From Brachynemurus nebulosus (taxonomy: Eukaryota > Arthropoda > Insecta > Neuroptera > Myrmeleontidae), in contig JAPWDM010000015.1 in the NCBI GenBank assembly GCA_035578155.1, forward strand, positions 528,501 through 592,500: DNA of 64,000 nucleotides. Reading direction: 5' to 3'. Shown in pieces: positions 23,234-33,597 of this stretch. How positions within the stretch are numbered: the first letter of the stretch is position 1; each line of letters begins with the position of its first letter. The notes beneath the pieces were generated by a model. The model saw only the letters and a program-made list of their open reading frames with translations, did not search any database and was not told the DNA's origin. A program made the translations under genes and the position numbers.

Positions 23234-24001
23234 ATGTCGTCCTCATCATCATCATCATCATCGTCAGCCTACTGGAAGCGTTTACAAGTGTTTTCAAGGG
23301 AATTGGATAAATTACACAAACGAATTGATACATATGAAAAAATGGTTGATGCAATTGTGAAAATTCAAAATTTGGATCTATCATCTGAACCGATGGATTT
23401 TGATGAAATAGATATGCCAATTGGTGAATTTTTCGAAAAAGAGCCAACGTTAATAAACGAGTTGACTTTGAGCACATTTCTGCAAATCTATAAATACATC
23501 AATTTGAACGTATTGAAAAGTTATGGTGCAAAAATCATACGTCGCACATGGATTTGGTTACCGGCTGACTATCAAAAAATATTTCAAGATTGTGAACCAT
23601 GCTTTGAGCACTACAATCGACCGTGGCAGCAAGATCATGTTGATGGTCCACCAAGTTTGAAACAACATTGTCAAATGTGTAAAAATGGTATTAAAATGGA
23701 GGAAGATTTTCAACCGCCCGCTGGTCAACCGCTAACATTTACCACACAAATTTTACGAATCGAAGATACATTTTTATTACAACCTGATTTGTATACACAT
23801 GTTAACAATTTAGATTTATTATTGTATTTAACGATAAAATTAATGAACTATGATATTTGGATAAAACATTTATATATGTATGATTATATTAAGCCAGATT
23901 ATGCTAAAAGAATTTGTGCAGTTTGGGATCGGTTACCTGAAAATGTAAAAAAATCACGTTCTGGGGTAATAGAACATATACGCAAATTATATAATTTTTA
24001 A
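23234..24001 (+). CDS. Unrecognised intact 255-residue protein
   Basis: An uninterrupted ORF from ATG 23234 to TAA 23999-24001, with an AATAAA at about 24050. After a poly-Ser start (from a TCA repeat) comes a probable coiled coil (residues 12-50), then a Trp/Tyr-rich middle (RRTWIWLPADYQK). A possible zinc site follows: C-x2-C in CEPC, then H and C-x2-C in HCQMC about 25-30 residues on. A helical C-terminus ends it. There is no signal peptide or membrane segment. It is one of the few undamaged ORFs here, intronless, and converges on the zinc-finger gene 235 bp away. Its family is not recognised. A viral or Polinton-derived gene is possible but unproven. Confidence 0.65.
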   Translation: MSSSSSSSSSSAYWKRLQVFSRELDKLHKRIDTYEKMVDAIVKIQNLDLSSEPMDFDEIDMPIGEFFEKEPTLINELTLSTFLQIYKYINLNVLKSYGAKIIRRTWIWLPADYQKIFQDCEPCFEHYNRPWQQDHVDGPPSLKQHCQMCKNGIKMEEDFQPPAGQPLTFTTQILRIEDTFLLQPDLYTHVNNLDLLLYLTIKLMNYDIWIKHLYMYDYIKPDYAKRICAVWDRLPENVKKSRSGVIEHIRKLYNF

Positions 24002-24081
24002 TATTTATTTATTGTAAAATATTTCTGTATACATACTTATAACATTTAAAATAAAAAATTATTAAACATAATTGTGAGTTA

Positions 24082-24115
24082 TTTTTATTACAACCTGATT
24101 TGTATATTACACATA
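24082..24115 (+). repeat. Short duplicate of part of the 23234-24001 gene
   Basis: TTTTTATTACAACCTGATTT plus GTAT here matches 23771-23794 inside the upstream ORF, with ACACAT following after a 3-base insertion. A local partial duplication in the 3' flank. Confidence 0.6.
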
Positions 24116-24236
24116 TATTATTTGTTATATAAATACATCCGTATAAATAGTTATAAATATATACATTTTTTGTTTTACTCACACTAATTTAGTAAGAGTC
24201 TTAGTTAATCAGTTAATCACAAATAAATTTGAAAAC

Positions 24237-25352
24237 TTAAACATCATAACTGCTATATTCATCACTTAGCAGATATTTCTTTATCACAAGCGACGGTTCA
24301 ATAATGTTAGCTTTTTCCAACCCATTGATTATTGAAAATATTTCTCGACCCACACTAGTATTTTTCAGCCTATTAATGTTCTTAAGTAAATCGCCGTGAT
24401 TTTTTATATAATAACTAAATGTAGCCGGTTGCAAAGAATCACCTTCAGCTTCTGTTATACTTAAACTGCGTAAAATATCCAACATTTCTTGTCCAGTTGC
24501 TGTGGTGGTAATTAGTTCTAGTAACTTATACATTGTTTTTGGAATGCGCCAATTATTAACATACTCCAAGTTTTCAGTATTGTTATGATGATCCATAGCG
24601 TTAGTGTACTTGAACTGTTTAGTTGGTACTTCTGTTTCAATATATTCATTTGAACTAGATATTCTTTGACGCTTCAGACTTGCTGGTTTGACTGAACTGG
24701 AAGTTTGTTCATCATCTTTTCTGCATGTGTTTTCAAGCTCTTTGATCATTAAAATATCTAGAGCAGTTTCCAAAAGGTTAGTTAATTTAGGAAATAAGGA
24801 TGCTTCATTAGTAATAGATGTTAAATTATTTTCTCGCTCGTTTTAATTAACCAAACTATCCTTTTCATTCATCAATTGCAAAGAGTTTTGTGATTTCTTT
24901 AAGGAATCAAATTTAGCTTTAATTGATTCAGTTGCAGCTATCATTCTTTGATCAAAAGGATTCATGGTGCAATCAATATTATTTGCTGAGCTATTTTTAA
25001 TTAGGCATGATGTATTTTCTTTATCATTCATTGTTTTATTACTGTAAGAGTTATCAGAAGAATCAGAATCATCATTCTCACGAACATTTTGATGAAATGG
25101 GTATTTATTTCCCTCATCAATATTTTTTGAATTATAAGTATAATCATTACCAAAAGCGTCGCCACCATAATTAGACGTAGAGTCATCATCCTGTATTGAT
25201 AAAGATGTATTTGATAAGGCAACATCTTTGAATTTATTCGCTTTAGTCTTAGCACCATTAACGTAATTTAACGAATGATGTTGAGTACGTAAATGTCGAG
25301 AAAGATTGAACTTTCTTGTAAATGCTCTCCCACAAAATTCGCAAGTATACAT
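24237..25352 (-). pseudogene. C2H2 zinc-finger gene with one in-frame TAA
   Basis: It starts at ATG 25352. Residues 1-28 form one classical C2H2 finger (C-x2-C-x12-H-x4-H: CEFCGRAF...SRHLRTQH). An acidic, Asn/Ser-rich region and a short helix follow. The frame meets TAA at 24843-24845 but stays open without any other stop to TAA 24237-24239, about 372 codons in all. The distal part (LEYVNNWRIPKTMYKLLELI onward) is helical and not recognised. The single stop could be a lesion, a polymorphism, programmed readthrough (TAA followed by AAC) or an error. It is intronless with a TATA box just upstream, which is unusual for a host zinc-finger gene and more like a compact viral gene. Confidence 0.6.
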
Positions 25353-25416
25353 AGCTTAACAGTGTAACTTGTTTGCGAGTAACTTAGCAATTGACTAGAA
25401 ATTCGTTGTGCATCAA

Positions 25417-25426
25417 TACTTATATA
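25417..25426 (-). promoter_or_regulatory. TATA box of the zinc-finger gene
   Basis: On the minus strand the sequence reads GAGTATATAAG, about 65-75 bases upstream of the ATG at 25352. This leaves a leader of roughly 35-45 bases if transcription starts about 30 bases downstream. Confidence 0.5.
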
Positions 25427-25524
25427 CTCCTGCTTCTACTCTTTCTTAAACAACAAAAGAACAGCTAGAGTTAGATAAAAATAAGAGATAAGTCTAAAAT
25501 ACAATGTCCCGGTCGACCCGAACA

Positions 25525-28438
25525 ACAGTATGATATTTTGAGAATCTAGACGGACAATAGTCAATTTAGGAACATGTCTTAAAATATGCTTTTAACGAAA
25601 TAAATTATAAACTAACAAGTTATACTACAATCTAGTACATTTTCTGGGAATCCACGCGAAACAATAGCAGGTATAAACAGGTCGGGACGGCCAGCTACCT
25701 GAACCATACCGACCGACCGCTCGCTGCTAGCGTTTCATTCGTCTGAGTTCGCTCGATGAATACGCTGTGTTTCTCTGTGCTAGTGGTGATTTTGTGTTGT
25801 TATCGTGTTTGTGTGACTTTCAAGGTAAATTTTCATATATTTTATTGATAGTATGTATATTAGTTTAATCATAAATAGTAAATTAACAGAGTGAGGTTTT
25901 TATTTAATCATAAACAGTACTTCTTCAGTTTCATCTAAAGTTTTAGTTAGTTTCTCTGCACTTCCCTGTACACTGGGTATATTTTTCTGAAAGGTATATT
26001 TATATACTACAAGAAAAGTATTCATTTGCTTGCGAAAGTTTGCGACACTCATACAATATTTTCTTATTTTCAGAATGACTTCACAAATTTCTCGTCGTTC
26101 GTTTTTTGACGTTTGGTTTGCTAACGCTAAAGAATCAAGACAAAATGCTTTGTTGCAATATATTTTGCAAGAACTTGGTATTCAGTCTGTTACGGATGAT
26201 ATTTTGAAGACTTTAAAAGCAATAATCAGTAGACTTAGTCAAAAAATCAACGAAAAATGGTCGAAATCCGGAAGACATCGTGAACGTTTTCTGAAAACGA
26301 ATTCTTTATGGTTAGAAGAGAATATATCATTTGCAGGTGTTGTCAGTGAAACTATCGTTGATATTTCACAACCTGGAACAAGTAACCGGGCTGGAAGACC
26401 ACCGAAAGACTGAATTTTGTAGTGAGAAAACTAAAAGACGGCGAATTCGTCATCTTCTTGAAACTACGTGTCCAGAAGAGATATCGATGGCAAACGAAAT
26501 GCAGCTTCGCCAATCAGGAAAGAGGGATTCAGCAGATATTGTTAAGGAGCTTTGCCTGTTTTCACCCAGAAGAGGTACACAAATAGAAAAAGCACGAAGA
26601 TGTTTAATCAACCCAAAGCAAGATGGGTTTTCGAATGATCAAGCTCTGGCATTAATGGTTGATGCAAATCTGACAACACACCAATATAGTATCATACGCG
26701 AGCAATCAAAGTTAATAAAAAAAAACTGTATCCACCATACTACAAAGTAAAAGCCGCAAAAAAATTATGTTATCCAAGTGAAATTAATATTTCAGAAACA
26801 CATGCCGAAGTTAAACTTCAATCTTTAATGGATCACACTATATTAAGATTATGCAAAGTACAAGAAGAGGTCCTGAAAACGATAAAAGAATTAAGAAACC
26901 TAGATATTATTGTTAAATGGGGTTGTGATGGAGCAGAACAAAATCGTTACAAACAAAAATTTTCTGAACCACATGCTAGTGATGAAAGTTTGTTCAGCAT
27001 TTCAATGGTGCCAATACAAATGTATGCAATGAATGGCCAAAGTAGTAAACAAATTGTTTGGCAAAACCCTTCGACATCATCAACCAGATATTGTCGACCC
27101 ATAAAGTTTGTTTTTGCCAAAGAAACCCCAAATGTTATTGTGACCGAAGTTGACAAAATCAAAGAACAAGCTAAATCACTGGTGCCTACTAAAATTATTG
27201 TAAATGACATGGAAGTATTAGTAAAGTCAACACTGATATTCTGTATGATAGACGGTAAAATATGTAATGCAGTATCTTCATGTACATCCACACAAACATG
27301 CTACATATGTGGTGCCAAGCCCAGTGAAATGAATAATGAAGAACTTATTTTAGAAAAGCCGGTAAAAAGTGAATTTCTATCTCTGGGCATGTCACCTCTG
27401 CATTCTTGGATTAGATTATTTGAATGCATCCTGCACATATCTTACCGTCTGGATACAAAAACATGGCAGGCTAGGGGAGCCGAAAATAAAACTAAAGTGG
27501 CTGAAAAAAAGAAGTATTTGCAAGAAAAGTTTAGAAGCGAATTGGGTCTTTTAGTAGATATGCCAAAACAACAGACCGGAAACACAAATGATGGCAATAC
27601 AGCTCGTAAGTTTTTTCAAAATGCTGAAAAGTCAGCAGAAATAACTGGTGTCAATGTGGAGCTTATCAAACGCTTTCATATCATATTAGAGACCATAAAT
27701 AGTGGGTATTTTATAAATGTTGATAAATTCCATGAATTCGCCAAGTCAACAAGAGAATTGTATTTTAAGGAGTATTCGTGGTACCCAATGCCAGTAAGCG
27801 TACATAAAATTTTATTTCACGGGAAAGATATAATTGCTGCATGTGTTTTACCAATAGGTCAAATGTCTGAAGAAGCTCAAGAGGCACGAAATAAGCACAA
27901 TAGGAAATTCAGGGAACTTTTTACAAGAAAATCTTCGAGAATTAATACAAATCGAGATTTGCTTAATAGATTGTTAATTTCATCGGATCCGTATATTGCT
28001 AGTTTACGTGCAGCTCCAAAAACAAAACGTGGCAAAATTAAACCCGAGGTAAATGAGCTATTAGAAATAAGAATTCCAATTATTGAATGTGAAATACCAG
28101 TAGACGAAACAGATAAAGATTCTGATGGATCTGAATCAGAATCTGAAGATACGGATGAAAGTTTTGAAGAATCTGACGAAGATTCTGAAGAATCTGTTTC
28201 TTCTACTGGTAATTAATATTAATTGTACTAAATTTATTAGGTTTATTACGTTTTATTATATTTACTTTTATATTAATTTCGTTGTAAACGTGTGAAAATA
28301 TGTCCCTTGTTAAATTATACGTCTTAAACTACAATTTTTTTTTATTTTATTATTATTTATTTATATTTTACAACCTAATAACACATAATATGGGACAAAA
28401 TAATTTTGTCCCGCTAGATTTTCATAATACCACACTGT
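25525..28438 (+). mobile_element. Transib DNA transposon with 5 bp target duplication GAACA
   Basis: The termini read ACAGTATGATATTTTGAGAA on the left and, inverted, ACAGTGTGGTATTATGAAAA on the right, related over about 35 bp. A perfect GAACA flanks both ends (25520-25524 and 28439-28443). Transib elements make 5 bp duplications and have RAG-signal-like CACAGTG ends, and CACAGTG is present in the right end if one base is shifted. The element is 2.9 kb and encodes the transposase below. Confidence 0.85.
26075..28216 (+). pseudogene. Transib (RAG1-like) transposase, two frameshifts
   Basis: The cut-and-paste transposase family from which RAG1 is thought to derive. It starts at ATG 26075. Frame breaks lie near 26400-26413 (after GRPPK) and in the A9 run near 26717-26727. 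The long third segment runs from about 26728 to TAA 28214-28216, giving about 714 codons in total, close to family length. Catalytic-region landmarks are D in VKWGCDGAEQ, D in MIDGKICNAVSS with the zinc pair CYICGA, and E in LPIGQMSEEAQEARNKHNRK. The C-terminus has an added Ser/Glu/Asp-rich acidic tail. A 5' UTR intron is likely: donor CAAG/GTAAAT at about 25824, acceptor TTATTTTCAG just before the ATG. Confidence 0.88.
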
Positions 28439-28446
28439 GAACATTG

Positions 28447-28572
28447 GTTGAGTTGGCTACAACATCAGTTGAGTCGACTAGAACATCAGTTGGGTTGATT
28501 GAAACATTAGTTGAGTCGATTGAAACATTAGTTGGGTTGATTGAAACATTATTTGAGTCGATTGGAATCAAA
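28447..28572. repeat. 21 bp minisatellite, six units
   Basis: Units begin at 28447, 28468, 28489, 28510, 28531 and 28552, alternating GTTGAGTCGATTGAAACATTA and GTTGGGTTGATTGAAACATTA forms. It lies just outside the right end of the Transib element. Confidence 0.9.
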
Positions 28573-28599
28573 TTTTGAGTTAAACATAATTTTGAGGGT

Positions 28600-28905
28600 G
28601 ACTCTTTCTGGTGTGAGTCTTTTAGAGTAGCTCATTTTGTTACACCGAATGACTCATTTGACTCTATTGAGGGACTCATTTGCTCCACTGAGTGACTCTT
28701 CTGGAGTGAGTCTTTTAGAGCGGCTCATTTTGCTACACCGAATGACTCATTTGGCTCTACTGAGGGACTCATTTGCTCCACTGAGTGACTCTTTCTGGTG
28801 TGAGTCTTTTAGAGTGACTCATTTTATTACACCGAATGACTCATTTGGCTCTACTGAGGGACTCATTTGCTCCACTGAGTGACTCTTCTGGAGTGAGTCA
28901 CTCGT
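28600..28905. repeat. 93 bp minisatellite rich in TGACTCA
   Basis: Units start at 28600, 28694, 28787 and, partial, 28881. Each holds several TGACTC, GAGTCA or TGAGTC words, including perfect AP-1-type TGACTCA (GAATGACTCATTTG). The 81-codon open frame across it is a by-product of the repeat period being divisible by three. Confidence 0.9.
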
Positions 28906-29274
28906 ATACGCTCCTAAATATAGGCAATTACTTTGCGTTGCCAAGTGGCCCCATACGTAAATAGAGTTTCCGGTTAACCCGAACAAAATTTCATTCAAAA
29001 TTCAAAAAATTTGAAATTGGATTTTTCTGAAGGTGAATTTAATGTATACACACTGTATTTCATATAACACAGTAGACACACTGTATTATTTTATATAGAC
29101 TTCCGATAATATATGTTTGATAATTAACCACATATTTCTGTACTATTACAACACTATAAGAATTATCTAATGTTTGAGATAAAAATAATTACTATATAAT
29201 TTACTACATATATTAAAAACAACCTTTTAGATAATTCATACTTATTTATAATTACAATTAACATTTTTTCTTAA

Positions 29275-29850
29275 CTATTTGATTTTGATAAATATATCGA
29301 ATCCCTTTCTGTAATGACCTTGATTTAAACTACAATCTTTATCAATAACCAAGAAACCATACTGTTCTTCCCAGCAACGGGCGCAAATTGATTTCAAGAT
29401 ATTGAATGATATATCACCGCAAATATGATCGTTATAAATATGTAATAAATTGGTCATGTCTTGTTTAAATAAAATTATTAAATTTGCATTGTCTCTAATT
29501 AGTTGTTTTGGTATGAAACTATACGTTTGCGCTAGATAAAAAACTGAAATATCTTTATGTCGACCCATACAAAAATATGCCCGTATGTTATTTTGCTTAT
29601 CCGTGGCAACATCGTCGAATATAAAAACCGAGTTATTTTTAGCATTTTCAGGTGCTATAACGTCCTCGTTATTGGAAAAAGTAAAATAGCTCAAACCTCT
29701 AATTGGTTTAAGAACACGCTTCAAATATTCATATTTCGGTTGAAAGAGTGATTTTGAATAGACATAAACGTTCTCGAAACGTAAACCATTCGGGTGCTCT
29801 AATAAATTTAACAAAACGCTAGTTTTACGAATTGGGAATCAGGACGGTAA
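29275..29850 (-). pseudogene. Polinton/Maverick packaging ATPase (FtsK/HerA, A32-like), damaged N-terminus
   Basis: This ATPase pumps DNA into capsids in Polinton-like elements. The frame is open from about 29835 to TAA at 29275-29277. Walker B reads SVFIFDDVA, followed by the family signature NNIRAYFCMGRHKDISVFYL and a sensor-like AQTYSFIPKQLIRDNANLI. In the Walker A region the glycines are lost (IRKTSVLLNLLEHPNG, where GxxGxGKT is expected) and a TGA lies a few codons upstream. The protein is therefore dead or truncated. It is transcribed away from the capsid genes on the plus strand. Confidence 0.85.
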
Positions 29851-29908
29851 TTTAGTAGATTTTCGAGGCGAAACGATAACAATAACGTTGCATTTGAAGC
29901 CAGTGTAA
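29837..29908 (+). pseudogene. C-terminus of a Polinton penton (minor capsid) protein
   Basis: The 23 codons before TAA 29906-29908 read NQDGNLVDFRGETITITLHL and onward. This resembles the conserved C-terminal end of the Polinton single jelly-roll protein that normally precedes the major capsid gene. The rest of the gene is absent, replaced by the start of the ATPase remnant on the other strand. The call rests on this short motif and on its place directly upstream of the capsid gene. Confidence 0.5.
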
Positions 29909-29924
29909 AAATGTTGGTATTTAA

Positions 29925-30057
29925 AGACGAAAATGTGATGCAACCGATCAGTCTACAACTTGCTACCAAGGTGAACGGATCGGTGAGATGGTAGCGACAA
30001 TAGCCGCCATTAACAAGAGTGAACAAACAGTTTCTTCGATAACTGGGTTTCAAGCTG
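29925..30057 (+). other. Small open frame between penton and capsid remnants
   Basis: About 46 open codons end in SITGFQAEE before TAA, 11 bases upstream of the capsid ATG. Not recognised. It may be a small gene of the element or a leader stretch. Confidence 0.2.
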
Positions 30058-30068
30058 AAGAATAAAAA

Positions 30069-31263
30069 ATGAGCAACATTTTAAACATCAATACTGGAAT
30101 CGATGAGAGCATTTCAAACATCGAGTATCATTACTAGTCACCGTTTTAAATGCGTTTAACAACAGCGACGAAATACGAATCTGTTGTCAAAACCAAGATC
30201 TGATCCTGCTGCCGCACGAAAGTTGTCTGTATGTGGAAGGACAATTGCTGAAAAGTGATAAAACAGTATCGACTACAGCGGAATTATCCAACAATTCCTT
30301 GGCGTACCTGTTTGAAGAAATACGATGTGAACTGAACGATGTGGAAATAGATCAACACAAGTACGTTGGACCGACAACAACATTAATCAGTTATTTGGCA
30401 TTAAACGAAAATGAGAGCAAGCTATTCTATAACGCCGGATGGTGTCCGCAAAAAATAAAGTAACGGAAAAAGGCTACTTCAATTTCTGTCTACCATTGTC
30501 ACGAATTTTTGGATTTCTTAACCATTACAAAAAAGTTATCACCAATGCAAAACATAAACTAATTCTGACTCGGGCTCGGACGGATCTCCATGTAGTTGTA
30601 TCACCGACGGATGACGTCACTTTCCATATACATAAAATTCAATGGATGGTTCCACACGTTACAGTTGCGGATGAACAGAAACTGAAGTTGTTGAAATATG
30701 TGGAAAATAGTCGAGATATTACAACTGCTTTTCGATCGTGGGATACGCATATACAACCAACGATTCCAACGTCAAGACATAACATTTGGACGGTGAAAAC
30801 ATCAACTCAGCTGGAGAAGTCGCGTTACATTATATTCGCTCTACAAACGAATCGACGAAATAAAAAAGATAAAGATTCCAGTATTTTTGATCACTGTGAA
30901 CTTTCAGACGTTAAAGTTTATTTAAATTCTACGAAATATCCATACATGGATTTGAATTTGGATTTTAATAATGATAAATATGCAGTAGCATATCACATGT
31001 ACTCGAAATTTCAACAAGCATATTATGATTATAAGAAGAATGAACCGCTTTTAAGCAAAACACAATTCAAGAATATCGCTCCAATCATATTCATCGGTTG
31101 CTTTCATCGAGACGAATCATTGAAAAGTGGACCGGTGGATATTCGAATTGAATTTAAAACGTTGAAGGACGTGCCAGAGAATACATCAGCATTCTGTCTT
31201 CTACTACATGATCGTGTGGTTCAATATAATCCGTTGACAAATATTGTTACAAAATATGTATAA
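30069..31263 (+). pseudogene. Polinton/Maverick major capsid protein, broken
   Basis: The double jelly-roll capsid protein of Polinton-like elements. ATG 30069 opens MSNILNINTGIDESISNIEY, then come a TAG and a frame change before about 30160. The frame at 30160-30463 contains LAYLFEEIRCELNDVEIDQ and ends NAGWCPQKIK. After a further shift, 30439-31263 carries GFLNHYKKVITNAKHKLIL, WTVKTSTQLEKSRYIIFALQ, the NSTKYPYMDLNLDFN strand region and SAFCLLLHDRVVQYNP. Total length is about 395 codons, shorter than marine Polintons but like insect copies. At least one stop and two shifts make it non-functional. Confidence 0.85.
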
Positions 31264-31314
31264 AACGCCGCAATCCGTTTATAAATCAACCAGTTTCGCT
31301 CTAGACATAGTACA

Positions 31315-31743
31315 ATGACAATTGTTGACTTCCAAGGATTTCCAAATACAAACAAATGGGAAATTCTACATAAAGGAATTGGCTGTGTTGAAATTCGATT
31401 CCTCCAAAGAAAATTATGGTGAAGATTATATACTACAAATCACCAAATACCACTTTGCGGATTAAGTGAAAAAGATCAGCGCACAGCTCGTTGGTTGCGG
31501 AAAAATCATCATGGGTTCTCCTGGATGGATGGACATACTGAATATGAGAAACTACACTACATTTTCATAAACAGACTATACGGAACTCGAATCATCTATA
31601 CGAAAGGTGAAGAAAAAGTGCGGTATTTGAAACGACTACTACCATCAGCGCCCATCATGAACTTTGAAGAAGTAACAATTTGTCCCAAGTTGGGAATCAT
31701 AACATCAACATACACTGGTTCTGGATGCGGTCATCATTCCTGA
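31315..31743 (+). pseudogene. Further Polinton protein (MTIVDxQGF type), broken
   Basis: ATG 31315 opens MTIVDFQGF. Frame changes near 31370 and again by about 31470 lead to a last frame ending in TGA 31741-31743, with RTARWLRKNHHGFSWMDG and a C-terminal CPKLG. Short proteins with this start and layout follow the capsid gene in insect Polintons. Their role is unassigned (the start is reminiscent of exonuclease-fold proteins, which is only a guess). Nothing of polB or the integrase of the element is present nearby. Confidence 0.6.
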
Positions 31744-31749
31744 GCAACT

Positions 31750-33590
31750 TGCACCATGGAAAATGTTATATCTATATACAAATATTATTGTAATAACATT
31801 TAAATATTCTATTATCAATTTATTATAAAATATTTCTTTTTCTTTTAAATAAATTTATTAAAATGAAAAAATGTATTTTTATTTAGAGCAAAAAACCTGT
31901 ATAAACTTGTTTTCAGATAAAAATATACAGGTTAAACCTGTCTAATTATATCATAGTTTTGCATATTAGACAGAAAAATTCGCTGTTAATATCAGTATAC
32001 TTTCTACTGACGTCAGCATTAAGCACAGATAAGTTTAAACCTGTTTCCGGCGGAATTCTGAATCTAGGCGTAGAGCTCGCTAGTATTCAGACGAGCAACG
32101 CCTCTAGTAGTGAAATTTGAATTTACATATAGAGCACGAAGTTAATTCGAACTAGCAGCGCTATCTCTTGATATCTTCTTTAAAAAAGTATATTAAGAAA
32201 AGCGTCAGTCAACCTTTTTTTAATTATCTCTTTTTATGATTTATTAAAATATTTTTAATGCTCAAAAAAATGTCGATGTTCATCTGCATTACATAGTTGG
32301 CCAAGTAGTCTGAAAACGACATTTCATATTACACAGCTAATGTTATTCCAGTTAATAACGGAAATGATTCCAAGCTACAAGAAATCTATTCAGAGTTGAA
32401 GAATTGCTTTTAAACATTTCTCTAATTCTCAAAAAAGTGTTGATACGTATCTACATTACATGGTCGGCCAAGTGGTGGAAAACGACATTTCATATTCCAC
32501 GACCTAATGTCATACCACTTAATGACGGAACTGGTAACAGCCTACAAAAATGACGCAGGAAAGACTGGTAGGCTTGGCGACAATATCTGAACAAGAATTA
32601 GCACAAACTATCGTTTTTAATAAACTAGTTCTTATATTTTCTAAGCTTAAGACTAGGCAAAGTTAAATATAATCTTTGGTTTTTTTTTCTGTTTTGTTAT
32701 ACTTTGTTTTTTCAATTAACAAATCTTCAGTTTTTTATTTTCTCATCTTTTTTTTTATTACTTATTAATTAATAAATAACTGAATGTAAATAAATAAGCA
32801 TTAAGTACTGATTTAATTGTGTTAATACGTTATATTTTGTGAAAAAAATTTTACACGTTAAAAGTTGAAAATTTATTGTATGACTTTTAACTGTTATTAT
32901 GTCTAAAGAAGTGTTTATCAAGTTCGGGGATGCCAAAAAATATTTCGTCTAGCGCACCAACTAACCTTGCGCCGGCCCTGTGTTTTATTATTGGTTAATA
33001 GTGAAAATAAAAAAAATGGAATAATACTAATTGCGTGATCACTGGATCAATTCACTTTGGAATTATACACAAAAAATCGCGAATAATTCTGAGAACGAAA
33101 ATAATATCGACGCATGTCATAACCCTGAATATGCAGAATAAATTAAAACAAAAGGAAATGACCCGTTTGCAGAATTAATTTCCCCAAATGAGATCATAAG
33201 CCACATATTTTACTTATATGCCAAAAACGTACTAAACTAAACCTTCTGGAAAGGCACTAAACTAACTAAAATAATTCCCCTTTATTAAAATCAATAATTT
33301 TGGTCACCCCTTATTATTCATAGATAAAACTATTAGATGTCTGATAATTTTAGGTAAAAATAGTTTCACCATATAGCTGCCGTTGTATATGAATCAAATA
33401 AAAAATCATTAATTAAATAATAGCTGCCCCGCGAAACCCTATCTAACACTATATAAATCAGTCCAACTGCAGGTGGAGGGATTATGAAAATTGAAACAAG
33501 GAGTCGACAGCCTGCAAGATTATTAAAAATAACTTATAAAAAGTTCCTTTTTACTCGACGCGTTTCGATCAATTTATGATCATTTTCAAG
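31750..33590. other. Non-coding AT-rich DNA
   Basis: I see no gene. It contains a tandem duplication (next entry) and a PLE-edge sequence near 33550-33595. Confidence 0.6.
32261..32560. repeat. Tandem duplication, about 167 bp unit
   Basis: CTCAAAAAAATGTCGATGTT at 32261 and CTCAAAAAAGTGTTGATACG at 32428 begin two copies. Both contain GGCCAAGTxGTxxGAAAACGACATTTCATATT and then AATGxxATxCCAxTTAATxACGGAA. Confidence 0.8.
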
Positions 33591-33597
33591 AGAAATA

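Noticed and set aside
22000..25400. Polydnavirus (bracovirus) proviral genes
   Set aside because: No known bracovirus family motif, excision site or segment structure could be seen; the style alone is not evidence.
28637..28882. 81-codon ORF
   Set aside because: Artefact of a 93 bp minisatellite whose period is divisible by three.
28447..28905. CRISPR-like array
   Set aside because: Units are contiguous tandem repeats without unique spacers, in a eukaryotic genome.
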